Shown in pieces: positions 15,876-25,081 of a stretch of DNA of 64,000 nt. Source of the stretch: Nocardioides cavernae. GTDB taxonomy: Bacteria > Actinomycetota > Actinomycetes > Propionibacteriales > Nocardioidaceae. The DNA is taken from assembly GCF_016907475.1 (NCBI RefSeq), contig NZ_JAFBCA010000001.1, positions 806,001 through 870,000 of the forward strand, read 5' to 3'. The notes beneath the pieces were generated by a model. It was not told the DNA's origin and made no database searches. It was given only the letters and a program-made list of their open reading frames with translations. A program made the translations under genes and the position numbers. Numbering within the stretch: the first letter of the stretch is position 1; each line of letters starts with the position of its first letter.

Positions 15876-17650
15876 CGCATCCCCTCCACGACCTCCGGCT
15901 GCCCGGCCCCACGCTGGTCCTGGTCGACGACTCCGACAGCCTCGCGCTCGACGCGCTGCAGGGCATCGAGGACCTGCCCGGCATCGAGCCGACCATCGTG
16001 CCGCTGTCCACGCTCGACGGTCCCCGCAAGGGCTGGGGCTCGGTGCTCGTCGTCGCGGCCGACCGGGCTCGCCTGCGGCGGATGGCCAGCGCCGTACCCC
16101 TCCTCGGCCAGTGCAAGGCCGTCGCCTGCTGGCTCACCGACGCACCCACGCCCTGGGTGCTGGTGCCGCGCCCGGAATGGCCGCGACTCGTCCACCTCGC
16201 CGCCCGTGAGGCCGACGACCGTGGGGTGCTCACCGTCGCCCGGTTCGCCTCCGGCGCCCGGGCGCAGCACGTCGTCATGGAAATGGCCCGCCAGGCAGCC
16301 GGCCCCGGCGACACCACCCACGGCGGCCTCGTCGTGTCGTACGCCGGTCGCCCAGCCGCCCCCGGTCTCGACGCCCGGGCGGTGCTGCTGCCCGACGTCT
16401 CGGGTGCCGGCGACGCCGAGCGCGACGTGCCGCCCGACGTGGTCGTCGCACGCCGCGGCGGGGACGTGGCTGAGCACCACGTCATCGACCGCGCGCCGAC
16501 CGTCGTCACCGACCCCGGCCCCGAGCCCGTCGACGAGCTGGTCTTCAACCCGATCGGCTTCCGCAAGGACTGGGACCACCCCGTCGTCGACCTCGCCCGG
16601 CTGGTCGCCGGTTCGGGTCGCGGCCCGGTCACCGAGGACGTCGTCGCCGCGGCCCGCGCCTTCCAGGGCGTACGCCTGCCGGCCGACACGAGCACCGCCG
16701 ACCTGCTCGCGCTGGCGATGTCCGGGGTGCCGGTGGTCACCGAGGGCGTGCTCGACGTGGCTCCGCCGCTCGCCGCCGCGCTCGACGCGACGGTCGACCT
16801 CGACGACGCGCTGCGCCGCGAGGAGCACAGCCTCGCCGTGCGTCGCGTCGCCTTCGACCACCACTCCACCCTGGCGTGGCGCTCGGCGCTCGCCTCGCGC
16901 GCCGGCGTCCGCCACGTCGGCCTGCCGGCGGTCAGCGCGCTGCTGTCGACCAAGCGGCCCGAGATGCTCGACTTCGCGCTGCGGCAGGTCGCGCGGCAGC
17001 GGGGCGCGGAGGTCGAGCTGGTGCTGGCCGCGCACGGCTTCGAGCCCGACCGCGACGCCGTACGCCGTGCGCTCGGCGACCGGCCGCACCAGGTGCTGAC
17101 CTTCGATGCGTCGACGTTCTTCGGAGACGTCCTCACCGCCGCGGCGCAGGCCGCGTCGAGCGAGGTGCTGCTCAAGGTCGACGACGACGACTGGTACTCG
17201 CCCGACGCCGTGCACGACCTGCTGATGGCGCGCCGGTTCTCCGGCGCGGACGTGGTCGGGATGCCGTCGGAGTTCGTCTACCTCCACGCGAACAACGAGC
17301 GTGACGACCTCACCATCCGGCGCAACCACCCCTCGGAGCTCTTCGCCCGCTTCGTCGCCGGCGGCACGCTCCTGCTCGACCGCGGGCTGCTCCATTCGCT
17401 CGGCGACTTCCGCCGCGTGCGGAAGTACGTCGACGCCCAGCTGCTCGCCGGGGTCGAGGCGTCCGGCGGCCGGATCTACCGCACCCACGGCCTCGGCTAC
17501 GTCCTGCGGCGCACCGGAGCGGGACACACCTGGCAGCGTGACGACGAGGAGTTCCGCCGACCTGACATCGTGGCCTCCGAGTGGGAGGGCTTCCAGCCGA
17601 GCCTGGCGCTCGAGGTCGACCCGCTCGACCGGCCTGACGGGGGGAGGTAG
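15872..17650 (+). CDS. Two-part glycosyltransferase with C-terminal GT-A domain
   Basis: 592 residues from GTG at 15872, which overlaps the preceding stop and follows AAGGAG by 11 bases. The first 340 or so residues resemble a glycosyltransferase-B-like or capsule-biosynthesis accessory region but carry no motif I can name. The C-terminal GT-A domain begins near HVGLPAVSALLSTKRPE (about 346) and has a metal-binding acidic run in LLKVDDDDWYSPDAV. FVAGGTLLLDRGLL suggests an acceptor-side loop. Third gene of the glycan operon; the next gene starts three bases after its stop. Confidence 0.78.
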   Translation: MTHPLHDLRLPGPTLVLVDDSDSLALDALQGIEDLPGIEPTIVPLSTLDGPRKGWGSVLVVAADRARLRRMASAVPLLGQCKAVACWLTDAPTPWVLVPRPEWPRLVHLAAREADDRGVLTVARFASGARAQHVVMEMARQAAGPGDTTHGGLVVSYAGRPAAPGLDARAVLLPDVSGAGDAERDVPPDVVVARRGGDVAEHHVIDRAPTVVTDPGPEPVDELVFNPIGFRKDWDHPVVDLARLVAGSGRGPVTEDVVAAARAFQGVRLPADTSTADLLALAMSGVPVVTEGVLDVAPPLAAALDATVDLDDALRREEHSLAVRRVAFDHHSTLAWRSALASRAGVRHVGLPAVSALLSTKRPEMLDFALRQVARQRGAEVELVLAAHGFEPDRDAVRRALGDRPHQVLTFDASTFFGDVLTAAAQAASSEVLLKVDDDDWYSPDAVHDLLMARRFSGADVVGMPSEFVYLHANNERDDLTIRRNHPSELFARFVAGGTLLLDRGLLHSLGDFRRVRKYVDAQLLAGVEASGGRIYRTHGLGYVLRRTGAGHTWQRDDEEFRRPDIVASEWEGFQPSLALEVDPLDRPDGGR

Positions 17651-17653
17651 GAC

Positions 17654-19240
17654 ATGGCACGGCAGCCGGTGGTGCGCCACAACGACTGGGGGTCGCTCAC
17701 CCCGCCGACCCTCGGCGGGTGGGAGCCGACGCTGTCGGTGACGGTCGTCGTGCCGACGTTCAACTACCAGCGCACGTTGCCCTACGTCCTCGCCGCGCTC
17801 GCCGGACAGTCCTACCCCTCGCACCTGCTCGAGGTGCTCGTCGTCGACGACCAGAGCTCGCCGCCGCAGGAGCTGCCCGACGTACGACCCGACAACACGC
17901 GGCTGATCCGGGTCGAGGAGGGCTGGGGGCGCGCCAACGCGTGCCACCTCGGCGCGCTCGCGGCCGACGGCGACGTCCTGCACTGGTACGACGCCGACAT
18001 GCTCGCCCACCGCGAGGAGGTCGAGGCCCACGCGCGCTGGCACCACCTCGTGGACTACGCCGTCCCGGGCGGGCACAAGCTCTTCGTCGACCCGGCCTCC
18101 CTGCTGGAGGTCGACCCCGCCGTCGTGCGCGACCGGGTGGCCGCCGGAGAGGCGGGCGAGCTGTTCCCGGGGCAGGAGCACGAGCCGCACCAGTGGGTCG
18201 AGGACTACTGGGCCAAGACCCACGACCTCCGCGAGGCCGGGCCGCGCGCCCAACGCTTCCACATCGGCATGACCGGCTCGGTGACCAAGGCGCTCTACCT
18301 CGACTCCGACGGCTTCGACCGCACCCTGCGCCTCGGCGAGGACATGCACCTCGGACACTCGCTCGCCCAGGCCGGCGGCGTGTTCGTGGTCGACCGCGAG
18401 GCGCGCAGCTGGCACCTCGGCCGCTCGCAGGTGCTGCGCCGCGCCGAGCAGGTCAACCGGTTCAACGACCCCTACCTCGCCGACCTCGTGCCGACGATGC
18501 GTCCCAAGCGCAACCGCCACGGGCGCGCCTACCAGGTGCCCTACCTCGAGGTCGTCCTCGAGGCCGGTCCCGCCGACGAGACGATCCACCTCGTCGACTC
18601 GCTGCTCGACGGCGACGTCCCCGACCTGCGGGTGACGGTCGTCGGGCCCTGGTCGACCGTGCACGAGGACCGCGTGCAGCCGGTCGAGGACCCGGTGCTG
18701 GAGACCCGCCTGGTGCACCGGTCCTTCCTCCACGAGCCGCGGGTGCGCCTCGTCCAGCAGGCGCCGTCACGCTCAGACGCGGAGTTCGTGCTCACTCTCC
18801 CCGACGCCTCGCTCGCCCCGCAGCCCGCCGCCGTGGCCGCCCTCCTCGACGACCTCGAGCGCACCCACCACGGCGTCCGCGTGCTGTCGTACGACTCGGG
18901 CGCGGCCGCGCGGCTCGAGCGCACCTCCGCGCTGGCTCGCGTCAGGCGTCTCGCCGGTCCCGACGACGACCGCGAGGCGCTGCTCGACGAGTCGTTCGGC
19001 GTGAAGACCTATCCCGCGACGTCGGTCGGCTGGGTGCCCGTCGCCGATCGCGTGGTCGAGCGCTTCGTCCTCGGTGCCCGCCCCGCGATGGACCCCGACA
19101 AGTCGGAGAAGCGCCTCCACAAGTCCCTCGACAAAGCCGCCGAACGATCGGTCGACGAGCGATCGGTCGACGCGCCCGGGCCGGCCGTCGCTCCGGTCGA
19201 GGAGGAGCACCGGCGCGGGCTCTTCGGCCGCCGCCGCTGA
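17654..19240 (+). CDS. GT2 family glycosyltransferase
   Basis: 528-residue GT2 enzyme. VTVVVPTFNYQRTLPYVLAAL and EVLVVDDQSS form the classical N-terminal GT-A fold, DAD in HWYDADML the metal site, and RLGEDMHLGHSLAQAG the ED region. After about 300 residues a second, beta-rich domain follows. The C-terminus carries a repeated RSVDERSVD segment and a basic RRR tail. GGGAGGT precedes the ATG. Last gene of the four-gene glycan operon; convergent with ugd, 24 bases away. Confidence 0.85.
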   Translation: MARQPVVRHNDWGSLTPPTLGGWEPTLSVTVVVPTFNYQRTLPYVLAALAGQSYPSHLLEVLVVDDQSSPPQELPDVRPDNTRLIRVEEGWGRANACHLGALAADGDVLHWYDADMLAHREEVEAHARWHHLVDYAVPGGHKLFVDPASLLEVDPAVVRDRVAAGEAGELFPGQEHEPHQWVEDYWAKTHDLREAGPRAQRFHIGMTGSVTKALYLDSDGFDRTLRLGEDMHLGHSLAQAGGVFVVDREARSWHLGRSQVLRRAEQVNRFNDPYLADLVPTMRPKRNRHGRAYQVPYLEVVLEAGPADETIHLVDSLLDGDVPDLRVTVVGPWSTVHEDRVQPVEDPVLETRLVHRSFLHEPRVRLVQQAPSRSDAEFVLTLPDASLAPQPAAVAALLDDLERTHHGVRVLSYDSGAAARLERTSALARVRRLAGPDDDREALLDESFGVKTYPATSVGWVPVADRVVERFVLGARPAMDPDKSEKRLHKSLDKAAERSVDERSVDAPGPAVAPVEEEHRRGLFGRRR

Positions 19241-19264
19241 CCCGCCGAGCGAGGAAGTGCCCGG

Positions 19265-20437
19265 TCAGTCGGCGCCGAAGAGGTCGCGGGTGTAGACCTT
19301 GTCGGCCACGTCGCGGAGCTCGTCGACCATCCGGTTGGCGACGATGACGTCGGCGCGCTCCTTGAAGGCGGCGAGGTCGGCGGTGACCTCCGACCCGAAC
19401 CACGAGTCGACCTGGAGCTCGGGCTCGTAGACGACGACCTCGACGCCCTTGCCCTTGAGCCGCTTCATGATCCCCTGCACCGACGACTCGCGGAAGTTGT
19501 CCGACCCGGCCTTCATGATCAGCCGGTGGATTCCCACGACCTCCGGGGCGCGGTCGAGGATGTCGAAGGCGATGAAGTCCTTGCGCGTCGTGTTGGCGTC
19601 GACGATCGCGGAGATCAGCGTCTGCGGGACGTCGGAGTAGTTGGCCAGCAGCTGCTTGGTGTCCTTGGGCAGGCAGTAGCCGCCGTAGCCGAAGGACGGG
19701 TTGTTGTAGTGGGTGCCGATCCGCGGGTCGAGGCCGACGCCGTCGATGATCTGCCGGCTGTCGAGGCCGCGGGAGAGGGCGAAGGAGTCGAGCTCGTTGA
19801 AGTAGGCGACCCGCATCGCGAGGTAGGTGTTGGCGAAGAGCTTGATCGCCTCGGCCTCGGTGGGCTCGGTGAAGAGGACGGGTACGTCGTCGGCGTCGGC
19901 GCCCTTGACGAGCAGCTCGGCGAACGCTCGCGCCCGCTCGGAGTCCTCGCCGACCACGATCCGCGCGGGGTGGAGGTTGTCGTGCAGCGCGCGCCCCTCG
20001 CGCAGGAACTCGGGGGAGAAGATCACGTCCGGGATCCCCAGCCGCTCGCGCACGTCCTCGATGTAGCCCACCGGCACGGTCGACTTCACGACCATCGTGG
20101 CGCCGGGCTCGATCCGGTGGACGTCGCGCATGACGGCTTCGATCGAGCTGGTGTCGAAGTAGTTGGTGACCGGGTCGTAGTTGGTCGGCGTCGCGATGAT
20201 CACGAAGTCGGCGCCGGTGTGGGCCTCCTCCGCATCGGTCGTGAAGGTGACGTCCAGCTCCTCCTCGGCCAGGAAGCGCGAGATGTCGTCGTCGTGGATC
20301 GGGCTCTCGCCCCGGCGCAGCCTGTCGATCCGCGGGGCGTCGAGGTCGAGGCCGACGACGGTGTTGTGCCGGGCGAGCAGCACGGCCATGGACAGGCCGA
20401 CGTAGCCGAGGCCCGCGACGGAGATCTTCGTGGTCAC
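19265..20437 (-). CDS. ugd: UDP-glucose 6-dehydrogenase
   Basis: NAD-dependent oxidation of UDP-glucose to UDP-glucuronate, a precursor for acidic surface polysaccharides. At 390 residues it is the short, E. coli Ugd-like form. NAD-binding [10 protein letters not shown] (G9, G11, G14), the middle-domain [20 protein letters not shown] with K199, and catalytic C255 in [15 protein letters not shown] are all present. Start is GTG. It lies four bases after the C39-like gene in the same operon and faces the glycosyltransferase operon, so it may feed glucuronate to the same polymer. A related nucleotide-sugar dehydrogenase (GDP-mannose) is less likely. Confidence 0.9.
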   Translation of the reverse strand: MTTKISVAGLGYVGLSMAVLLARHNTVVGLDLDAPRIDRLRRGESPIHDDDISRFLAEEELDVTFTTDAEEAHTGADFVIIATPTNYDPVTNYFDTSSIEAVMRDVHRIEPGATMVVKSTVPVGYIEDVRERLGIPDVIFSPEFLREGRALHDNLHPARIVVGEDSERARAFAELLVKGADADDVPVLFTEPTEAEAIKLFANTYLAMRVAYFNELDSFALSRGLDSRQIIDGVGLDPRIGTHYNNPSFGYGGYCLPKDTKQLLANYSDVPQTLISAIVDANTTRKDFIAFDILDRAPEVVGIHRLIMKAGSDNFRESSVQGIMKRLKGKGVEVVVYEPELQVDSWFGSEVTADLAAFKERADVIVANRMVDELRDVADKVYTRDLFGAD

Positions 20438-20441
20438 GCGG

Positions 20442-21155
20442 TCAGTGTGCCGTACGTCCGGCCGGCAGGACCGCGAACCACGGCTCCGACCAGCCCGCGA
20501 CTCGCAGGGCGCCGCGGTCGAAGGCGGCGCGCGTGATCGTCACCGGACCTCCGCTCGCGGGGTCGTACGCCGCCAGAGCCGCGTGGTCCCCGCCGACGAC
20601 CAGGACGACGTGGCGCGGCAGCGTCCGGTTGCCGACGTAGAGCGGCACGGCGTGACCCAGCCCGACGGCGTGCACCACGTCGTCGTACGCCTCAGCGCGG
20701 TGCCGCGGCGAGACGGCGAGCACGCGGTGGCGGGTGCCCGGGGCGGACGTCCCGCCGGTGACGGTGAGCTCGTGGGCGAGCGCCCAGGGGGCCGTGCCGA
20801 GGGCCCGCGGCCACCCGACCTGCAGCGCGCCGGAGGCGCCGTACCAGCGGCTGGTGCGCACGTGCGTGGCGAGCACCTCGTCGGCGAAGCGGCGCCGGCG
20901 CGGCCGTGGGTCACGCGTGCGGCCGGCGACCTCGCCGGTCTCGAGCCACCGGGCGTAGTCGTGGTCGCCCAGCATGCGCGCCACGACGAGGCACGCCGAG
21001 CCGCACGTGGTGCGGTCGGGCTGGACGAGCCCGGCGTGGAGGTCGCGACGGGTGGAAGCGAGCGGGGCAGGCGCGACGACCTGGTGGGGCCGCCGAACGA
21101 TGGCGGCCCGCACCAGGTCGACTGTGCCGACCAGCAGGTGCTCGAGCAGGCGCAT
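20442..21155 (-). CDS. Putative C39-like cysteine protease fold protein
   Basis: 237-residue protein with a papain-like order of residues: C51 in [14 protein letters not shown]182 in [11 protein letters not shown] and D198 in YDPASG. This matches the Cys-His-Asp layout of peptidase C39-type domains (CGPA...HYVV...DP.SG), though sequence similarity is thin. No signal peptide is obvious; the N-terminus is weakly hydrophobic. It is the gene before ugd with a four-base gap, an unusual pairing. It could be a peptidase, transglutaminase-like enzyme or inactive fold; the assignment is inference from motif order. Confidence 0.5.
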   Translation of the reverse strand: MRLLEHLLVGTVDLVRAAIVRRPHQVVAPAPLASTRRDLHAGLVQPDRTTCGSACLVVARMLGDHDYARWLETGEVAGRTRDPRPRRRRFADEVLATHVRTSRWYGASGALQVGWPRALGTAPWALAHELTVTGGTSAPGTRHRVLAVSPRHRAEAYDDVVHAVGLGHAVPLYVGNRTLPRHVVLVVGGDHAALAAYDPASGGPVTITRAAFDRGALRVAGWSEPWFAVLPAGRTAH

Positions 21156-21190
21156 GAGGCATGTCTACCGGGCCTGCCCGGGCGGGAGGG

Positions 21191-21925
21191 TCAGCCGCGT
21201 TCGGAGGAGTCCCCGGTGACGACGACGTAGAACCGCTTGCGGGTGCCGTCGGCGGTGACGGTGCCGTCGCTGTTGCGCGGGCTGACCACCAGGTGGTTGG
21301 TGTTGCCGGTGCCGGGGGGTGCGCAGTTGACGACGCCGGGCTGGCACATCGCGGCCGAGATCTCGCCGGCGAACTCCGGGTTGGCGTCCGCACCCGTCGC
21401 ACGGCCGTTGGTGACGGCGTCGCCGTTCTGGTCCACGGTGTTCTGCAGGGCGACGACGGCCAGGACGCCGTTGTTGGTGAGGTTCTCACCGGCGTCGATG
21501 TAGACGTTGCCGTTGGCACGGAGCCCGGTGGTGTCGGGGCCGGCCGCGGCGAGGGTCGGGTAGGCGGCGGTCACGGAGAAGCCGCCAGACTGCGCGACGA
21601 TGGCGCCGGTCGCGTCGACGAGCGCCCACCGCCCGACCCCGGCGGGGCCCTGATCGCCCTTCGGACCGGCAGGCAGCTGGCCCTCCTTGAAGTCCCGGGA
21701 GCGGAGCGATCCGTCCTTGACCTGACGGGCCCCGATCGTGCTGTTCTTGATGTCCTTGCCCTGGATGGTCTTGTTCTTGATGTCCTTGGACTGGATCGAG
21801 TTGTTGCGGATGTCGTCGGAGCCGATCAGCCCCGCTGCGTACGACGTCCCGGTGGACGCCACGACGAGCGCCATCACGGAGACGGCCATGGAGGGGGAGG
21901 GGCGGCGGAGAGAGGGGAAGCGCAT
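21191..21925 (-). CDS. Secreted protein with short repeats and a collagen-like segment
   Basis: 244 residues with an N-terminal signal peptide (cleavage probably after SYA, about residue 30). The mature start has a tandem repeat of about nine residues, IRNNSIQSKDIKNKTIQGKD and so on, giving a beta-solenoid-like pattern. A collagen-type GPKGDQGPAG follows, then a beta-rich C-terminal domain with two cysteines (CQPGVVNC). This architecture is common in actinobacterial extracellular proteins of unknown role; a surface or matrix protein is likely. It is 35 bases upstream of the C39-like gene on the same strand. Confidence 0.75.
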   Translation of the reverse strand: MRFPSLRRPSPSMAVSVMALVVASTGTSYAAGLIGSDDIRNNSIQSKDIKNKTIQGKDIKNSTIGARQVKDGSLRSRDFKEGQLPAGPKGDQGPAGVGRWALVDATGAIVAQSGGFSVTAAYPTLAAAGPDTTGLRANGNVYIDAGENLTNNGVLAVVALQNTVDQNGDAVTNGRATGADANPEFAGEISAAMCQPGVVNCAPPGTGNTNHLVVSPRNSDGTVTADGTRKRFYVVVTGDSSERG

Positions 21926-22003
21926 CGGTCTGGGACCCTTCGTCGAGATGTCCGCCGGGACCGGCGGCTCCTCCTGTGTTCGGAGTGAGCCGGGTCACGG
22001 ATT

Positions 22004-22021
22004 GATGAGAGTCCTCTCATC
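22004..22021. promoter_or_regulatory. 18-base dyad in a divergent promoter region
   Basis: GATGAGAG and CTCTCATC (loop TC) form a perfect dyad, with a further CTCTCA just to the right. It lies between the starts of the collagen-like gene and the 45-residue ORF, so an operator is more likely than a terminator. Confidence 0.35.
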
Positions 22022-22066
22022 TGCCTCTCACGGAAGGGCTTGGGCCGCACTGGCAGGGTCTGATCC

Positions 22067-22204
22067 ATGGGTATGGCAAAGAAGATCGCGGCCTTCGGCA
22101 TCGCCAAGAAGGTCTACGACGAGGCGCGCAAGCCTCACAACCAGGCCAAGATCAAGCAGGCCGTGCAGAAGGTGCAGGAGCGCCGCGGCGGCAAGCGCTA
22201 CTGA
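22067..22204 (+). CDS. Small basic protein, 45 residues
   Basis: Codes for MGMAKKIAAFGIAKKVYDEA followed by RKPHNQAKIKQAVQKVQ and a basic RRGGKRY tail. Lysine-rich and probably all helical; no membrane segment. Codon use matches neighbours and third positions are nearly all G/C, as in a real gene. I believe similar short proteins occur in related actinobacteria, but cannot verify that here. Its last seven bases overlap the end of the convergent DUF998 gene. The true start may be the second ATG (22073). Function unknown. Confidence 0.55.
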   Translation: MGMAKKIAAFGIAKKVYDEARKPHNQAKIKQAVQKVQERRGGKRY

Positions 22205-22824
22205 GCGGCCGCAGCTGAGCCTCGTGGGCGCCGGCGCAGGCCGGCGTCCCAGGCGTACGCCGCCAGGCCGAGGAGCACGGGCCACAGTGCTGCCCGCTCG
22301 AGCGCTCCTGCCGCCCGGCCCTCGCCGGAGGCCACGAACCCCACCGCCGCCGAGGCCGTGAGCACACCGGTGGCCAGCAGGGCGTTGCCGAGTCGCGGCC
22401 GCTCCCGGCGCACCTGACGGCCGAGCAGCACCAGCGCCAGCGGCTGGGCGACGAACAGCGGCGTCGCGGCGAGCGCGTGCAGCGTGGCGTCCTGGTCGAG
22501 CGGCGCCAGCCCCGTGGCGTACGAGCTCAGTCCCGACACCACGAGCAGTCCGGTCACCCACGGCCCGAGCTGCTTCGTGAGCAGCAGTGCGCCGCCGGCC
22601 AGCGCGACGCCGTAGACCATGAAGGCGCCGTTCATCACCTCGTGGCGCGGCGAGCAGTACGCCGCCGTGCACCCGACCTCGCCGAGCCGGCTGACCGAGT
22701 CGGCGACGAAGCTGTAGCCGCCCGTCGTGGCGGCGGCCGTGACGACCTCGGCAGCGATGTAGGTGGGCCGCAGCAGGAGGACGAGCGCGCCGAGCAGGGC
22801 GGCGCGCGACGGGGTGGCGGGCAC
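22198..22824 (-). CDS. DUF998-family integral membrane protein
   Basis: 208-residue protein with about six membrane helices. YSFVADSVSRLGEVGC after the first helix is the typical DUF998 loop. Two upstream start codons are in frame (22854), but GTG at 22824 has a TACGTT -10 exactly six bases before it and begins the protein just ahead of the first helix, so a leaderless start there is preferred. Function of the family is unknown. Convergent overlap of seven bases with the 45-residue ORF. Confidence 0.75.
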   Translation of the reverse strand: MPATPSRAALLGALVLLLRPTYIAAEVVTAAATTGGYSFVADSVSRLGEVGCTAAYCSPRHEVMNGAFMVYGVALAGGALLLTKQLGPWVTGLLVVSGLSSYATGLAPLDQDATLHALAATPLFVAQPLALVLLGRQVRRERPRLGNALLATGVLTASAAVGFVASGEGRAAGALERAALWPVLLGLAAYAWDAGLRRRPRGSAAAAQ

Positions 22825-22830
22825 GCGGCC

Positions 22831-22836
22831 AACGTA
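22831..22836 (-). promoter_or_regulatory. -10 hexamer (TACGTT) of leaderless DUF998 gene
   Basis: On the minus strand TACGTT ends six bases before GTG 22824. This supports the shorter start. Confidence 0.5.
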
Positions 22837-22905
22837 CGGGCACGAGCCCATCACTCAGGGTGGGAGGGCGTTGCCACGTCCCGGTGGTCGGCGTAGGACT
22901 GGAGG

Positions 22906-23040
22906 ATGACCACCACACCAGTCGAGCCCGACTCCGACCCCGAGATCGTGCCCTCCGGCGACCCGGCCCTCGACCCGATCGACCCGGGCGAGGTACCCGA
23001 CTCGCCCATCCCCGAGACCCAGCCCGCCGGCGACCTGTGA
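22906..23040 (+). CDS. Small acidic Pro/Asp-rich protein, 44 residues
   Basis: Codes for MTTTPVEPDSDPEIVPSGDP, then ALDPIDPGEVPDSPIPETQ and PAGDL. It has no basic residues at all, with proline about one residue in four; disordered. GGAGG sits directly against the ATG. The gene ends 31 bases before fabH. Low complexity makes a chance ORF possible, but base use at third positions and the clean start and stop favour a real peptide. No function can be assigned. Confidence 0.45.
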   Translation: MTTTPVEPDSDPEIVPSGDPALDPIDPGEVPDSPIPETQPAGDL

Positions 23041-23059
23041 CGGTCGTCGCAGTCCTGCT

Positions 23060-23065
23060 TATGCT
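23060..23065 (+). promoter_or_regulatory. -10 hexamer (TATGCT) of leaderless fabH-like gene
   Basis: TATGCT ends six bases before ATG 23072, predicting a leaderless transcript separate from the small ORF upstream. Confidence 0.55.
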
Positions 23066-23071
23066 CGCCCC

Positions 23072-24085
23072 ATGACCATCCAGCAGTCGACCGACCTCAC
23101 CCACGCCGCGATGCTGGGGCTGGGCGTGCACCGGCCCGCGCGGGTCGTGACCAACGCCGAGGTCTGCGAGGTCCTGGACTCCTCCGACGAGTGGATCCAG
23201 ACCCGGTCGGGCATCCGGACCCGCCGCTTCGCCGCCGAGGACGAGACCCTCATCGGCATGTCGATCTCGGCGGCCGAGAAGGCGCTGCAGGCCGCCGGGG
23301 TGGGTGCGGAGCAGGTCGGCTGCGTCATCGTCGCGACCTCGACCCACCCCGAGCACACCCCCGCCTCGGCCCCCCAGGTCGCCTCCGCGCTCGGCATCAC
23401 GGCGGCGGCGTTCGACATCTCCGCGGGGTGCGCGGGCTTCTGCCACGCGCTCAACCTGGCTGCGTCGATGGTGCGCGCCGGCGCCGAGAGCCACGTGCTG
23501 GTCATCGGCGTGGAGCAGCTGAGCCGCTTCATGGACCCGACCGACCGGGGCACCGCGTTCATCTTCGCCGACGGTGCCGGTGCGGTCGTGGTGGGTCCGT
23601 CCGAGGCGGCCGGGATCGGGCCCACGGCCTGGGGCTCCGACGGCTCGCAGGCCCACGTCATCACCCAGACGCCGAGCTGCCTCGGCGGCCACTCGGGGCG
23701 CGAGGGCGCCGACCACCCGGTGGTCCAGATGGAGGGCACCGCGGTCTTCCGCTGGGCGCCGTTCGCGATGGCGAAGGTCGCGCACGAGGCGCTCGACCTG
23801 GCCGGCGTCTCGGTCGACGAACTCGACGCCTTCATCCCGCACCAGGCCAACCTGCGGATCACCCAGACCCTCGCCAAGAACATCCAGCTCCCCGACTCCG
23901 TCGCCATCGCCACCGACGTGGTCGACTCGGGCAACACCTCGGCCGCCTCGGTGCCGCTCGCCATGGAGGCGATGCTGCGCAAGGGCGAGGCGGCGGCCGG
24001 CGACACCGCGCTCCTGATCGCGTTCGGTGCCGGGCTGAGCTACGCCGGCCAGGTCGTCACGGTCCCGCCGCTCGCCCAGGGGTAG
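23072..24085 (+). CDS. fabH: Beta-ketoacyl-ACP synthase III
   Basis: Condenses acyl-CoA with malonyl-ACP to start fatty-acid or related chains. The 337-residue protein carries the full triad: C120 (SAGCAGF), H257 (IPHQAN) and N288 (DSGNTSAAS). The N-terminal GLGVHRPARVVTNAEV and DEWIQTRSGI are FabH-typical. It stands alone rather than in a fab gene cluster, so it could be a secondary FabH for a specialised starter unit. It has its own leaderless promoter and is followed by an unrelated oxidoreductase gene. Confidence 0.92.
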   Translation: MTIQQSTDLTHAAMLGLGVHRPARVVTNAEVCEVLDSSDEWIQTRSGIRTRRFAAEDETLIGMSISAAEKALQAAGVGAEQVGCVIVATSTHPEHTPASAPQVASALGITAAAFDISAGCAGFCHALNLAASMVRAGAESHVLVIGVEQLSRFMDPTDRGTAFIFADGAGAVVVGPSEAAGIGPTAWGSDGSQAHVITQTPSCLGGHSGREGADHPVVQMEGTAVFRWAPFAMAKVAHEALDLAGVSVDELDAFIPHQANLRITQTLAKNIQLPDSVAIATDVVDSGNTSAASVPLAMEAMLRKGEAAAGDTALLIAFGAGLSYAGQVVTVPPLAQG

Positions 24086-24133
24086 GTCCTGGTCCGGGCT
24101 GGTCCTGCCACCAGGCGGTCACGGGGTCCCGGC

Positions 24134-24139
24134 TAGGTT
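24134..24139 (+). promoter_or_regulatory. -10 hexamer (TAGGTT) of leaderless oxidoreductase gene
   Basis: TAGGTT ends six bases before ATG 24146; leaderless transcript predicted. Confidence 0.55.
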
Positions 24140-24145
24140 CGGGCG

Positions 24146-25075
24146 ATGGCACATCGGTGGATCGCGACCCGTCCTGGCGGCCTCGACGTCTTCGTGTTCG
24201 AGGAGCACGACGTCCCAGTCCCGCAGGCGGGAGAGGTCACGATCTCCGTCCGCGCCGCCGGGATGAACCCAGCGGACGCCAAGCACGTGGCCACCGGCGC
24301 CGGCGACTTCCCGAGGGCGATCGGGTACGAGGTCGCTGGGGTCGTCACCGCGGTCGGACCGGGGGCCGAGATCGGCTCGGGTCCGGTGGCGGTGGGGGAC
24401 GAGGTCCTCGCCTTCCGCATCAGCGGCGGCTGGGCGACCGAGGTGACCGTGCCGGCGCAGGACGTCTTCGCCAAGCCGCCATCCCTGTCCTTCGGCGAGG
24501 CCGCCAACCTGCTGCTCGCCGGCACGACCGCCGCCGAGATGCTGCACGTGGTCGGCGTCTCGCGCGGCGACACGATCGTGGTGCACGGTGCGTCCGGTGC
24601 CGTCGGCGTCAGCGTGCTGCAGCAGGCCGCGTGGCTCGGCGCCCGGGTGATCGGCACGGCCAGCCCGTCCAACCACGACGTCGTACTCCGCTTCGGCGGC
24701 GACCCGGTCGCCTACGGGGAAGGACTCGCGGAGCGCGTGCGCGCCGCCGCACCGGAGGGCGTCGCCGCGGCGCTCGACTGCGTGGGCACCGAGGAAGCAG
24801 TCGCGGTGTCCCTGGCCCTGGTTGCCGACCGCGGTCGCATCGTCACGATCGCGGCCGCGGACCGGGCGCGTGACGAGGGCTTCCTGGCCATCGCGGGTGC
24901 GCGGCCCGCGAGCCGTGACTTCCGCGCGTCCGTGCGGGCCGACCTGGTGCAGCGGGCGGGAGCCGGCGAGCTCGTCGTGCCCGTGGCCCGCTCGTTCCCG
25001 CTGGCCGACGCCCTCGCCGCGACCGAGCTGCTGATGGGCCAGCACCCGGGTGGAAAGCTCGTGCTCGTGCCCTGA
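24146..25075 (+). CDS. NADP-dependent quinone oxidoreductase (MDR superfamily)
   Basis: 309-residue zinc-free medium-chain dehydrogenase/reductase. GroES-like N-domain with AAGMNPADAKHVATG and IGYEVAGVVTAVG, then the Rossmann NADPH motif HGASGAVGVSVLQ, and the C-terminal PGGKLVLVP tail. No structural-zinc cysteines. Substrate probably a quinone or enone; the exact one is unknown. Convergent with the alpha/beta hydrolase gene, six bases away. Confidence 0.88.
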   Translation: MAHRWIATRPGGLDVFVFEEHDVPVPQAGEVTISVRAAGMNPADAKHVATGAGDFPRAIGYEVAGVVTAVGPGAEIGSGPVAVGDEVLAFRISGGWATEVTVPAQDVFAKPPSLSFGEAANLLLAGTTAAEMLHVVGVSRGDTIVVHGASGAVGVSVLQQAAWLGARVIGTASPSNHDVVLRFGGDPVAYGEGLAERVRAAAPEGVAAALDCVGTEEAVAVSLALVADRGRIVTIAAADRARDEGFLAIAGARPASRDFRASVRADLVQRAGAGELVVPVARSFPLADALAATELLMGQHPGGKLVLVP

Positions 25076-25081
25076 CGCGAC

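Noticed and set aside
15659..18733. Long minus-strand open frame (1024 codons) across the glycosyltransferase genes
   Set aside because: It is antisense to three genes with clear GT motifs. Its own translation is low-complexity and rich in Val/Arg/Gly/Asp, as expected of a high-GC shadow frame.
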